Assembly: GCF_003076475.1 (NCBI RefSeq)
Contig: NZ_CP020919.1
Span: 3,720,001 to 3,784,000, forward strand
DNA from: Flavobacterium kingsejongi
Lineage (GTDB): Bacteria; Bacteroidota; Bacteroidia; Flavobacteriales; Flavobacteriaceae
Reading direction: 5' to 3'
Length of the DNA: 64,000 nucleotides
Shown here: positions 47,956 to 57,032 of the stretch, piece after piece
How positions within the stretch are numbered: the stretch's first letter is position 1
How the letters are laid out: every line of letters starts with the position of its first letter
Position numbers and translations under genes: made by a program
Notes under the pieces: generated by a model
Database searches by the model: none
What the model saw: the letters and a program-made list of their open reading frames with translations, nothing else
Told to the model about the DNA's origin: nothing

Positions 47956-49617
47956 CTAAACAAGTTCTTTAAAATACTGCAATAAAACAGCATCGTTCTC
48001 AAGCATAGGCGTAAAAACTTCTAAAATAGCCGGAGCATCACCTGGCTCATAAAATCCTTTAAGTTGAACTTTAAGTTCATTTTCATCATGCGCCGTCACA
48101 TAGGTAAACCCATACATTTTCGCAAGATGTGCTGCCGTATAGTGATGTGAGGTTTCAAAAAAAGTATTAAATACCGGTGTTTCCTGATGTCCTGGCAGAA
48201 TGCGAAAAATACCACCACCACCATTATTCAGGACTATAATACGGAATGAAGCCGGAATGTAAGTATTCCACAGCGCATTACTATCATACAAAAAGCCAAT
48301 ATCGCCCGTCATAAGCACCGTTTGCCTGCCCGAAGCTACTGCAGCACCAATAGCCGTAGAAGTACTTCCATCAATGCCGCTTGTACCCCGATTGCAATAC
48401 ACTTCAATAGCAGGATCGATTGCAATAAGTTGCGCATAGCGGATCGTAGAACTATTACTCAATTGGAGCTGGCTGTTTTTAGGAAGCGAAGGAATAGCCG
48501 TTTCAAAAACCTTGAAATCTGAAAATGGTGTTTTTCGCAGGTATTCTTCATGTTTTATACTTCGCAGTTCCCTTATTTTTTGCATTTTTTCATCATAATC
48601 ACTTTCGACAGGAATCGTCAATGGCAAAAATGTACTGAAAAATGTTTGAGGACTTACTTCAAAATGCTTTGTCAGATTCCCAAAGGTATCATAGGACCGA
48701 AGCACATCAACATGCCAGTGCAACTGTGACTTATATTTCCTAAGAAAAGCTTTTATTCTTTTAGAAACCACCATACCACCGAAGGTCAGCAGGATATCAG
48801 GCTGGAAAGCCTCAAAATCGGCAACTGTAAATGGCGTGATAATAGTATCGATATTGGTGATAAAATCTGGATGATGCAGATTCGAAGTCGTCTCTGTCAT
48901 TACCACCACAGATCCATCAGTTGCCAACTGCTCCAACAACTCCTGCTCCAACACATTCGGAGGATTAACCCCAACTAATATTAGTTTCTTTTTTACGGTA
49001 TTCCATTGCGAAGCATAGGGCTTTAGTTCATCGGAAGTAATGGAATTATTCACTAAGCCGTCTGCAACAACCAAGGAAACAACCGTAGCCTCCGGGATTG
49101 TCTCATATAGAGGCTCCTCAAAGGGCGCATTGATATGCACCGGGCCCTTTTGCCGTTTCGCAATAGTAATCGCATTATGGATTTCCAAATCATTCTCAGG
49201 CGACGCCATCTCTGCAAGGTTAGCACTATATAAGATATGATTTTGGTAGACATTTTCCTGTCGTATGGTCTGCCCATCCCCTATATCGATTTTATCATGG
49301 GGCCGGTCGGCCGAAATAACCAATAGTGGGATCTGGCTATAAAAAGCTTCAGCAACTGCTGGATAATAATTCAACAATGCCGATCCCGACGTACATACCA
49401 ATGCTACTGGCTCGGAATTTTGCTGCGCTATTCCCATACCAAAGAAGGCTGCACAGCGCTCGTCAGCGATGCTATAACAGTTAAAATACGGATTATTCAC
49501 AAATCCAATAGTCAAAGGTGCGTTCCGGGAGCCCGGAGAAATTACAATATTCTTGATGCCCCGGCTTTTACAAATTTCTATTATACTTTGCGCCAAAGGT
49601 ATTTTGGGGTATATCAT
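47956..49617 (-). CDS. menD: SEPHCHC synthase (menaquinone biosynthesis)
   Basis: A 553-residue thiamine diphosphate enzyme that joins 2-oxoglutarate-derived succinic semialdehyde to isochorismate in menaquinone synthesis. The N-terminus has IVISPGSRNAPLTIGF. The central NAD-like domain is weak, as usual for MenD. The TPP-binding part has GDIGFLYDSNALWN and LNNGGGGIFRILPG. The frame is open 17 codons further upstream, but the ATG at 49617 (MIYPKIPLAQ) gives the standard MenD start, so it is preferred with moderate confidence. No other men gene is in the window. Confidence 0.94.
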   Translation of the reverse strand: MIYPKIPLAQSIIEICKSRGIKNIVISPGSRNAPLTIGFVNNPYFNCYSIADERCAAFFGMGIAQQNSEPVALVCTSGSALLNYYPAVAEAFYSQIPLLVISADRPHDKIDIGDGQTIRQENVYQNHILYSANLAEMASPENDLEIHNAITIAKRQKGPVHINAPFEEPLYETIPEATVVSLVVADGLVNNSITSDELKPYASQWNTVKKKLILVGVNPPNVLEQELLEQLATDGSVVVMTETTSNLHHPDFITNIDTIITPFTVADFEAFQPDILLTFGGMVVSKRIKAFLRKYKSQLHWHVDVLRSYDTFGNLTKHFEVSPQTFFSTFLPLTIPVESDYDEKMQKIRELRSIKHEEYLRKTPFSDFKVFETAIPSLPKNSQLQLSNSSTIRYAQLIAIDPAIEVYCNRGTSGIDGSTSTAIGAAVASGRQTVLMTGDIGFLYDSNALWNTYIPASFRIIVLNNGGGGIFRILPGHQETPVFNTFFETSHHYTAAHLAKMYGFTYVTAHDENELKVQLKGFYEPGDAPAILEVFTPMLENDAVLLQYFKELV

Positions 49618-49732
49618 CCTGTAGATTCTGAAGTTATTATTTCTTATAAGCATAGCGAAAAGCTTCACTCAAAGTAGAGCAAATTTACTATTCCCCAAGC
49701 AGACTTTCATACAAATTAGTCTAAAGTTTTTT

Positions 49733-49740
49733 TATCTTTG
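49733..49740 (+). promoter_or_regulatory. -7 box of the acetyltransferase gene
   Basis: TATCTTTG matches TAnnTTTG. An in-frame TTG (49738) overlaps it, so that upstream start is ruled out and the ATG at 49771 is favoured. No clear TTG element was seen upstream at standard spacing. Confidence 0.5.
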
Positions 49741-49770
49741 AACGGATTAAAAAATAAAAGCAACAGGATA

Positions 49771-50268
49771 ATGGAACTAAAAATCAGGCCGGCAAAAACA
49801 GAAGATCTGGAAATGATCCTGAAGATCACTAACCACGCCATCCTCCACACTACCGCGCTCTACGATTACGAAGCCCGAACGTGGGAAGCACACGAAAAAT
49901 GGTATGAAAATAAAATTACTGCAAACTTCCCTGTACTGGTCGCAGACCTTAACGGAAAAGCGATTGGATTTGGCACCTATGGGACTTTCCGGGAAAAACC
50001 AGCTTACCACCCTACAGTCGAACATTCCGTCTATGTTGACCCGGAACATACTGGTCATGGTGTTGGAAAAATATTGCTGGAGGCACTTATAACCACTGCC
50101 AAAGCCCAAAACTATCATCTGATGATTGGGTGTATTGATGCTGCAAACGCAACAAGTATCGCCTTCCATAAAAAATTCGGATTCACATCCTGCGGCACTA
50201 TCACGGAAGTAGCACATAAATTTGACCGCTGGCTGGACCTCGAAATCATGCAATTGAAATTGCAATAA
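49771..50268 (+). CDS. GNAT N-acetyltransferase, phosphinothricin acetyltransferase-like
   Basis: A 165-residue acetyl-CoA-dependent acetyltransferase. The fold is complete: IRPAKTEDLEMILKITNHAI at the N-terminus, EHSVYVDPEHTGHGVGKILL with the acetyl-CoA pyrophosphate loop (GHGVGK), and AFHKKFGFTSCGTITEVAHK near the end. This pattern is that of the PAT/MnaT group, which acts on phosphinothricin, methionine sulfone and similar amino groups. The physiological substrate is unknown. It stands alone and shares a terminator with typA. Confidence 0.9.
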   Translation: MELKIRPAKTEDLEMILKITNHAILHTTALYDYEARTWEAHEKWYENKITANFPVLVADLNGKAIGFGTYGTFREKPAYHPTVEHSVYVDPEHTGHGVGKILLEALITTAKAQNYHLMIGCIDAANATSIAFHKKFGFTSCGTITEVAHKFDRWLDLEIMQLKLQ

Positions 50269-50289
50269 TCCGCAGTTTCTCTAAAATAA

Positions 50290-50319
50290 AAAAGCCATTC
50301 TTTCGAATGGCTTTTTTAG
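50290..50319. terminator. Bidirectional terminator between the acetyltransferase gene and typA
   Basis: AAAGCCATTC (50291-50300) pairs with GAATGGCTTT (50305-50314) around TTTC, with T- and A-runs outside. Confidence 0.9.
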
Positions 50320-50337
50320 CATTGCCTCAATAGACAA

Positions 50338-52134
50338 TTATATTTTGAAACGTTTTCTATCTGTTTCTGTCAAATAGATTTTTCTCAAACGAATAGATTT
50401 TGGCGTAACCTCTACATACTCATCTTTCTGAATATATTCCAAAGCTTCCTCTAATGAGAAAATAATCGGAGGAATAATCCTTGCTTTCTCATCATTTCCA
50501 GAAGAACGAACGTTAGATTGTTTTTTCTCTTTAGTTACGTTTACACACATATCATCACCACGAGAGTTTTCTCCAATTACCTGACCTTCGTAGATTTCGG
50601 CATTTGGTTCAACAAAAAACTTACCACGATCTTGTAATTTATCGATAGAATAAGGAATAGCTTTTCCTTTTTCCATAGAAATCAATGAACCCTTGTTACG
50701 TCCGGAAATTTCTCCTTTGTAAGGCTCATATCCAATAAAACGGTGCGCCATAATAGCCTCACCAGCTGTTGCAGTAAGTAATTGGTTACGCAATCCAATA
50801 ATTCCACGTGATGGAATATTAAATTTAATAATCATACGTTCCCCTTTAGTTTCCATACTCAACATTTCTCCTTTACGGAAAGAAACAAACTCTACCGCTC
50901 TACCTGAAAGTGATTCTGGTAAATCGATAGTCAATTCCTCAATTGGCTCACATTTTTTACCATCAATTTCTTTGATGATAACCTGTGGCTGACCAATTTG
51001 CAACTCATACCCTTCTCTTCTCATTGTTTCAATAAGAACAGATAAGTGAAGTACTCCACGACCAAAAACCATGAATTTATCAGCAGAATCAGTTTCACCT
51101 AACTTCATCGCTAAGTTTTTCTCTAATTCTTTTGTCAATCTTTCTCTAATATGACGAGAAGTTACAAATTTACCCTCTTTACCAAAGAAAGGAGAGTCAT
51201 TAATTGTAAACAACATACTCATTGTAGGCTCATCGATATCAATCGTTTTTAGACCTTCAGGATTTTCAAAATCAGCAATAGTATCACCAATTTCAAACCC
51301 TTCAACTCCAATGATTGCACAAATATCTCCAGCAATAACCTCTTGTACTTTTTTACGACCAAGTCCTTCAAAAGTATGAAGTTCTTTGATACGAGATTTA
51401 GATATACTACCATCTCTTTTTACTAATGAGATTGGCATACCTTCTTTAAGAACTCCTCTTTCAAGACGACCAATAGCAATACGACCTGTAAAAGCGGAAA
51501 AATCTAAAGAAGTAATCAACATCTGAGGTGTACCTTCAGATACTTTAGGAGCTGGAACATTAGCAATAACCATGTCTAACAAAGGCTCGATGTTATCCGT
51601 CTGGTTTCTGAAATCATCAGACATCCAGTTATTTTTAGCAGAACCATATACAGTTGGAAAATCCAATTGTTCTTCGGTAGCGCCCAATTCGAACATCAGG
51701 TCAAAAACTTTCTCATGAACTTCTTCAGGAGTACAGTTTTCTTTATCTACTTTATTGATTACTACACAAGGTTTCAATCCTAAGTCAATCGCTTTTTGCA
51801 ATACAAAACGCGTTTGAGGCATAGGCCCCTCGAAAGCATCTACAAGCAGACAAACACCGTCAGCCATATTCAATACACGCTCTACTTCACCACCAAAATC
51901 CGCGTGACCTGGGGTATCTATAATGTTGATTTTTGTTCCTTTATACATTACAGAAACGTTTTTAGAAGTAATAGTAATACCTCTTTCACGTTCTAAATCG
52001 TTATTGTCAAGAATTAAGTCTCCCGTATTTTCGTTTTCACGGAAAAGTTGACAATGATACATAATTTTATCAACCAAAGTAGTTTTACCGTGATCGACGT
52101 GGGCAATAATTGCAATGTTCCTGATAGATTCCAT
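50338..52134 (-). CDS. typA: Ribosome-associated translational GTPase TypA/BipA
   Basis: A 598-residue GTPase of the EF-G-like class that aids 50S assembly and stress adaptation. G motifs: AHVDHGKTTL (G1), RGITITSKN (G2), DTPGHADFGGEV (G3) and VINKVDKENC (G4). Domains II, III and V follow, and the C-terminal domain unique to BipA ends the chain. The frame is open 10 codons upstream, but a TACCTTTG box at 52161-52154 lies there, so the ATG at 52134 is chosen. The length fits the family (about 600). Confidence 0.97.
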   Translation of the reverse strand: MESIRNIAIIAHVDHGKTTLVDKIMYHCQLFRENENTGDLILDNNDLERERGITITSKNVSVMYKGTKINIIDTPGHADFGGEVERVLNMADGVCLLVDAFEGPMPQTRFVLQKAIDLGLKPCVVINKVDKENCTPEEVHEKVFDLMFELGATEEQLDFPTVYGSAKNNWMSDDFRNQTDNIEPLLDMVIANVPAPKVSEGTPQMLITSLDFSAFTGRIAIGRLERGVLKEGMPISLVKRDGSISKSRIKELHTFEGLGRKKVQEVIAGDICAIIGVEGFEIGDTIADFENPEGLKTIDIDEPTMSMLFTINDSPFFGKEGKFVTSRHIRERLTKELEKNLAMKLGETDSADKFMVFGRGVLHLSVLIETMRREGYELQIGQPQVIIKEIDGKKCEPIEELTIDLPESLSGRAVEFVSFRKGEMLSMETKGERMIIKFNIPSRGIIGLRNQLLTATAGEAIMAHRFIGYEPYKGEISGRNKGSLISMEKGKAIPYSIDKLQDRGKFFVEPNAEIYEGQVIGENSRGDDMCVNVTKEKKQSNVRSSGNDEKARIIPPIIFSLEEALEYIQKDEYVEVTPKSIRLRKIYLTETDRKRFKI

Positions 52135-52499
52135 CTGTATTTTTTTGAAGTTGCAAAGGTACACTTTATTTTGATATATAAAATGTTTTTTATAAGGCAG
52201 TTATCGTATCCAGTAATATAATAATAATGTGGTAATAATCAATTCATTTTGACCTCCCCGAAACACTTAGGATTTACGCCACATCACCCTCACAAATGAT
52301 TGTTTTCATCATATTTATAATTGTTTAAGATTTAATTAAAAAATAATGTATTTTTACACTTAACTAATTCTGAAATCATGAAGTCAACCCCTAAAGACAC
52401 TCTTTAGAAGCCATTGTAATTCAATAGTTTAAATAAAAACTAAACTATCCCATGTCATGAACCACCATTCGAGAAAATACACAAAATACACTTACTTAC
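52135..52499. other. 365-bp gap between typA and the histidine kinase gene
   Basis: Besides the typA promoter box near 52154-52161, it holds two inverted repeats: CTAAAGA/TCTTTAG at 52391-52407 with a 3-nt loop, and ATAGTTTA/TAAACTAT at 52424-52448 with a 9-nt loop. Both lie 50-110 bp before the kinase start and could be operators or leader hairpins. No gene is seen; an 8-codon frame at 52378 is too short to support. Confidence 0.45.
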
Positions 52500-55400
52500 A
52501 TGACGGATTCCATCAGAACACTCAAAATCCTTATTATAAGCACCGCTTCAGATGATGCAGAAATAATTGACCCCATGCTTGGCAATTATATAATTTCTAC
52601 AACATACACGAGCACATTCCCTACTGACACCAGCATAGTAAGCAACTTTGACCTCGTTCTTTTACAATCTGTTTTTTTCGAACAATTACACACGACAGAA
52701 AACTTAAAAAACAAAGAAAACGAAACTACAGATATACCCGCTTTTATCATACTTACCCGGGACAATACGACAATTGACACAACCGAAGCTCTGTACATAC
52801 AACAAGGTGCCCTGGACGTTCTGGACACCACAGGACTACCAATACAATTCATTCAAAAACGAATACTTTTTGCCCTCGAAAGAAGCTTACTTCTAAAAAA
52901 GCAGCCTAATTTCGATCCTTATAATGCGGTTTTCAACTCTATTCCAGAAAACAACCTGATTTACGACATTGATACCTTTGATTTTCTTGACGTAAACAAT
53001 GCTGCAATAGCATCCTACGGATACAGCAAAGAAGAATTCCTAAAGATGAAAGTAACCGACATCATCCCGAAAGATGATTTAGAAAAAGCCCACAAACGCT
53101 TGTCCGAAAAGAAACATTCTAAAAAAATAAACCGGGGCATACACCGCCATATTAAAAAAAATGGCAAAATTATTTATGTAGCAGTCAAAAGTATAGAAAC
53201 CACTTTCAAAGGCAGGAATGCGCGCATTGTAACCGTTACCGACATCAATCTAAAAAAAGCAGAAAAGCAGAATTTAAAAATTGACTCCATCCGCCTGCGT
53301 TCTCTGGTACAGGAAGGTACTGATCTGATAACCGTACTCGACCACCAAGGCAACTTTCAGTTCGCCAGTCCCAATCACGAATCGATTTTAGGCTATAGCA
53401 ATGAGGAAATGATCGGCAAAAACGTCCGTCAGTTTGTTTTTGAAGAAGACTATAATTATTTCTACCAATTGTACCAAAACCTTGACGACCAAAAAAGGAT
53501 ACACATCGCACCATTCAAATTCAAATGTGCCGATGGAAACTGGATTTGGCTCGAAACGGTAATCACGAATATGCTGAACGACCCTACCATTAATGGCATC
53601 GTTGCAAATTCCAGAAATGTCACCGAAAGGATTAAAGCCGATTTAAAAATAAAAATCAGCACCGAACGGTACGAATCTGTTGCCCGGGCCACCAGCGACG
53701 CCATTTACGATTATGACTTTAACACCAGTGAAATTTACCTTTCCGGCTCTGGCTATAAAAAACTATTTGGCTACGATATAATAAACAACTCCGAAAATTT
53801 AAAATTTTGGGAATCACGCATCCATCCGGATGACAAGCGAAAAGTATTACACTTTACCTCTAAAATTATAAAATCCGGCAATCCCTCCAACCACCAGATC
53901 GAATACCGGTTCCGGAGAAACGATGGGACTTATGCTTATATCCTGGATCGCTTTTTTATCATTTACGAAAATAACCAGGCCGTTCGAAAGTTGGGTGCCA
54001 TGCAGGATATTTCCACACGAAAGTTCCAGGAAAAAATCCTGGGCTTCGAAAAGAAAATTTACGAACTCAATGCCTCCCCAAGAATACCATTCACGGAAGT
54101 GCTTCATAAATTAACCGAAAATATAGAAAACCTTATTCCGGCATCCTGGTGTTCGATACAAAAACTGGATCACGAAAATATTGCCGAATTCCTGTCCGGT
54201 AAAAAAATGCCGGCGCCTTATGCTAAAATCATCAGCAGCATTCAATTCCTACCCAATCCGGAAGCCTATGAACGATTTTTTATCAAGGGAAAAAGTATCT
54301 ATATTGAAAACCTGAGCCATAATACAAAATGGCAGGAATACACTCCTTTAGTTGCAGAATTTGGATTTCAATCCTGCTGGCTCATTCCTGTCAGAAAAAG
54401 CAACGGCACCATATTTGCCGCCATAGTATTATACTTTAAAGACCTCAAGAAACCGAAAGACGAGGAAATTGCTTTTATAGAAAGAGCTGCCAACCTGTTA
54501 GGCGTCCTGATGGAAAATAAAAGCAACATTGAGGAAACCGAATACGCAAAAGAACGCTACGATATGGTCGCCAAGGCTACCAGCGATACTATTTGGGACT
54601 GGAACCTTCCGGAAGACAAGTTCACCTGGAACAAGGGCATCGAAACCATTTTCGGCTACAAAAAAGAAGATGTAGGCACAAACTCCAAATGGTGGTTTGA
54701 CCGTGTACATCCGGAAGACAGCATGCGCGTGTCTGTAAAACTCTATAATTTTTTAGAAGAAAAAGTCGAAAAATGGCAAGATGAATACCGCCTCAAATGT
54801 GCGGATGGCACTTATAAATATGTTTTTGACCGTGGTTTTTTAGTCCGCGACGAAAATGGCAACCTATTGCGAATGATTGCCTCTATGCAGGATATCACTA
54901 AACAAAAGCAGGAAGAACAACGCCTTCGCCTTTTAGAATCCGTCATCACACACACCAAAGAAGGCATCATCATTACCGAAAAACAAAAACACAACAATAA
55001 CGCAAAAATCGTTTATGTCAATGACGCACTGACCGAAATGACCGGATATCAGAAAGAAGAGCTTTTAGGAAAATCTTCTGCCATCTTTTTTGGTCCTAAA
55101 TCAGATGCCAAAGAACTTACAAAACTCAACAGCACCATAGACAACGGGCAATCCTGCGAAATAGAAATCATAACCTATAAGAAAAACGGAGAAGAGTTCT
55201 GGACCAATATCTCTGGCGTTCCGGTAGACAGCAGTGAAGGTACCACACACACCATTGCCATACAAAGAGACATTACTGAACGAAAATTACAGGAAAAGGA
55301 AAAAGAACACCTGATACGGGAACTCACACGCAATAATAAAGACCTAAGACAATTCTCTTACATTACATCACATAATATAAGAGCCCCTTTATCCAATTTA

Positions 55401-56006
55401 ACCGGATTATTAAACCTATTAGAGGAAATTCCAGTAGACAACCCGGAACTCGAAGAACTTCTCCAGGGTTTTAGAAAATCTACGCACCAGCTCAACGAAA
55501 CTATCGACGACCTTGTGAAAGTAATTATCATAAAAGATAATCCATCATTAAATACAGAGGTAATAGACATACATCAAACCATTTCAAAGGCAATAAGCCA
55601 GATTCCAGCCATAATCAACACAACAAATGCGAGCATCGAAATTAGCGTACCCAAAAACACTGAATTACTGATTAACAAAAGCTATTTTGAAAGCATTTTA
55701 TCCAACTTATTTTCAAATTCGCTAAAATACAAATCAGAAGAAAGAGCATTAAAAATAGCGGTAACCGTAAAAATCAAAAAGAAAACTATCGAAATGACTT
55801 TTGAAGACAACGGACTTGGCATAGACACCGAAAGATACAAGGACCGAATTTTTGGATTGTATCAAAAATTCCACCATCTTAGCCAGGAGAGCAAAGGACT
55901 GGGCCTATATTTAGTAAAATCCCAGGTAGAAAGCATGGGCGGCACGATCGAATTAGAAAGCGAGATTGAGAAAGGCACCAAATTCAAATTAATATTCAAA
56001 AAATAA
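52500..56006 (+). CDS. Multi-PAS/GAF sensor histidine kinase with degenerate N-terminal receiver-like domain
   Basis: An 1168-residue soluble sensor with no membrane helix. The first 140 residues have the layout of a receiver domain, but the phospho-acceptor position is Gln (FDLVLLQS, about residue 56). Then come PAS domains at about 145-260, 265-385 and 385-510, a GAF domain at about 520-680, and two more PAS domains at about 685-805 and 810-935. The kinase core has the phospho-acceptor His in ITSHNIRAPLSN (about 958), the N-box NLFSNSLKYK and the G boxes EDNGLGID and KGLGLYLV. It is followed after 4 bp by a single-domain response regulator, its likely partner. The signal sensed is unknown. 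Confidence 0.93.
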   Translation: MTDSIRTLKILIISTASDDAEIIDPMLGNYIISTTYTSTFPTDTSIVSNFDLVLLQSVFFEQLHTTENLKNKENETTDIPAFIILTRDNTTIDTTEALYIQQGALDVLDTTGLPIQFIQKRILFALERSLLLKKQPNFDPYNAVFNSIPENNLIYDIDTFDFLDVNNAAIASYGYSKEEFLKMKVTDIIPKDDLEKAHKRLSEKKHSKKINRGIHRHIKKNGKIIYVAVKSIETTFKGRNARIVTVTDINLKKAEKQNLKIDSIRLRSLVQEGTDLITVLDHQGNFQFASPNHESILGYSNEEMIGKNVRQFVFEEDYNYFYQLYQNLDDQKRIHIAPFKFKCADGNWIWLETVITNMLNDPTINGIVANSRNVTERIKADLKIKISTERYESVARATSDAIYDYDFNTSEIYLSGSGYKKLFGYDIINNSENLKFWESRIHPDDKRKVLHFTSKIIKSGNPSNHQIEYRFRRNDGTYAYILDRFFIIYENNQAVRKLGAMQDISTRKFQEKILGFEKKIYELNASPRIPFTEVLHKLTENIENLIPASWCSIQKLDHENIAEFLSGKKMPAPYAKIISSIQFLPNPEAYERFFIKGKSIYIENLSHNTKWQEYTPLVAEFGFQSCWLIPVRKSNGTIFAAIVLYFKDLKKPKDEEIAFIERAANLLGVLMENKSNIEETEYAKERYDMVAKATSDTIWDWNLPEDKFTWNKGIETIFGYKKEDVGTNSKWWFDRVHPEDSMRVSVKLYNFLEEKVEKWQDEYRLKCADGTYKYVFDRGFLVRDENGNLLRMIASMQDITKQKQEEQRLRLLESVITHTKEGIIITEKQKHNNNAKIVYVNDALTEMTGYQKEELLGKSSAIFFGPKSDAKELTKLNSTIDNGQSCEIEIITYKKNGEEFWTNISGVPVDSSEGTTHTIAIQRDITERKLQEKEKEHLIRELTRNNKDLRQFSYITSHNIRAPLSNLTGLLNLLEEIPVDNPELEELLQGFRKSTHQLNETIDDLVKVIIIKDNPSLNTEVIDIHQTISKAISQIPAIINTTNASIEISVPKNTELLINKSYFESILSNLFSNSLKYKSEERALKIAVTVKIKKKTIEMTFEDNGLGIDTERYKDRIFGLYQKFHHLSQESKGLGLYLVKSQVESMGGTIELESEIEKGTKFKLIFKK

Positions 56007-56010
56007 CACT

Positions 56011-56415
56011 ATGCTGAAAAAAGTTTTCTGCGTTGACGACGATTCAATCGCATTGATGCTTTACAAGATGGTCATTAAAAAAGCAGCATTTACAGACGAA
56101 ATCATTACAGCCTTTAACGGACAGGAAGCGCTGGAATATTATGATACACTATTAAGCGAGAATTCTGAGCCGATGGATTATCCAGAATTGATATTCCTGG
56201 ACCTGAACATGCCTATTATGGGCGGATGGGAGTTCTTAGAACGCTTTTCAAACGAGGAGTACGCCGCGTTCCGGGGTACGAAAGTAATTATCCTATCCTC
56301 TACCATTGACCCTGCAGACCTGAGAAGAGTAGGCGAATTCCCCATTGTAATTGATTTTTTATCAAAACCCATCTCTAAGGAAATGCTGGAAAATTTAAAA
56401 AGCAAATGGATGTAA
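56011..56415 (+). CDS. Single-domain response regulator (CheY-like)
   Basis: A 134-residue receiver domain with no output domain. The acidic pocket is VDDDS (residues 8-12), the phospho-acceptor is Asp64 in IFLDLNMPIMGGWEF, the Ser/Thr switch is in IILSSTID, and the conserved Lys is in FLSKPIS. It starts 4 bp after the multi-PAS kinase, so the pair forms one two-component unit. Because it lacks a DNA-binding part, it must act through protein contact or a phosphorelay to a partner elsewhere. Confidence 0.95.
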   Translation: MLKKVFCVDDDSIALMLYKMVIKKAAFTDEIITAFNGQEALEYYDTLLSENSEPMDYPELIFLDLNMPIMGGWEFLERFSNEEYAAFRGTKVIILSSTIDPADLRRVGEFPIVIDFLSKPISKEMLENLKSKWM

Positions 56416-56419
56416 AACA

Positions 56420-56453
56420 AAAAACTCCCGGTGAAGACCGGAAGTTTTTTTAT
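56420..56453 (+). terminator. Terminator after the response regulator
   Basis: AACTCCCGGT (56423-56432) pairs with ACCGGAAGTT (56437-56446), with one mismatch, followed by TTTTT. Confidence 0.8.
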
Positions 56454-56475
56454 ATGTTTAAAACATATGTATCAA

Positions 56476-56727
56476 CTATAGTGCAGATACGTGTTTTGTC
56501 AATTTAGATTTCAAGTTAGAAGCCTTGTTATCATGAATGATATTTTTCTTCGCTAACTTATCGATCATAGAGATTACACTTGATAATTTTGCAGAAGCTT
56601 CTCCTTTATCTGTAGCTAAACGTAATGCTTTTATAGCGTTACGAGTAGTTTTGTGTTGGTATCTGTTCAACACTCTTTTCTTTTCGTTGCTTCTGATTCT
56701 TTTTAAAGCTGACTTATGATTTGCCAT
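56476..56727 (-). CDS. rpsT: 30S ribosomal protein S20
   Basis: An 83-residue basic, helical protein that binds 16S rRNA. The sequence starts MANHKSALKRIRSNEKKRVL and is rich in Lys and Arg, as in all S20 proteins. Length is typical (80-90). It lies 36 bp downstream of the tRNA-Glu genes on the same strand, so tRNA and mRNA may come from one transcript that is then processed. Confidence 0.97.
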   Translation of the reverse strand: MANHKSALKRIRSNEKKRVLNRYQHKTTRNAIKALRLATDKGEASAKLSSVISMIDKLAKKNIIHDNKASNLKSKLTKHVSAL

Positions 56728-56763
56728 TTTCTTAAATGATTTTTTTCTTTATTATTTTTTTTG

Positions 56764-56834
56764 TAGTCCGTGGGGAATCGAACCCCCCTTACCAGGATGA
56801 AAACCTGGCGTCCTAACCGATAGACGAACGGACC
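56764..56834 (-). tRNA. tRNA-Glu (TTC), copy with one base missing in the T-stem
   Basis: A 71-base tRNA gene on the minus strand. The acceptor stem is GGTCCGT/ACGGACT, and the anticodon loop TTTTCAT gives anticodon TTC. It is the same as the neighbouring copy, except that the 3' strand of the T-stem has four C instead of five. The T-stem plus acceptor helix would be one pair short or contain a bulge. It may be a defective gene or a homopolymer error in the read. CCA is not encoded. Confidence 0.8.
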
Positions 56835-56881
56835 ATTACCTATTTTTCTGCTTAGGATATATTTCAATATCCTGATTTTTG

Positions 56882-56953
56882 TAGTCCGTGGGGGAATCGA
56901 ACCCCCCTTACCAGGATGAAAACCTGGCGTCCTAACCGATAGACGAACGGACC
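56882..56953 (-). tRNA. tRNA-Glu (TTC)
   Basis: A 72-base tRNA gene on the minus strand with all four arms: acceptor GGTCCGT/ACGGACT (first pair G-T), anticodon arm CCAGG-TTTTCAT-CCTGG with anticodon TTC, and T-arm GGGGG-TTCGATT-CCCCC. CCA is not encoded. It is transcribed first from the promoter at 57004-56975, followed by the second copy and rpsT. Confidence 0.95.
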
Positions 56954-56974
56954 ATTACTTCGTTATTGCGGATG

Positions 56975-57004
56975 CAAAAATACAACTATTTTTTATCCGT
57001 ACAA
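56975..57004 (-). promoter_or_regulatory. Promoter of the tRNA-Glu pair
   Basis: On the minus strand: TTG at 57004-57002, a 19-bp spacer and TATTTTTG at 56982-56975. The start site would be near 56969, about 16 bp before the first tRNA. Confidence 0.7.
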
Positions 57005-57032
57005 TAGCTGAAGCAACTTTTTTTCATTTTTT

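Noticed and set aside
52500..56415. Kinase-regulator pair considered as part of a defence or signalling island
   Set aside because: No nuclease, effector or nucleotide-cyclase partner is nearby; it is an ordinary two-component pair.
56764..56953. Tandem tRNA-Glu genes considered as an integration site of a mobile element
   Set aside because: There is no integrase or phage gene nearby, and the flanks are rpsT and proS. A plain tandem duplication explains it.
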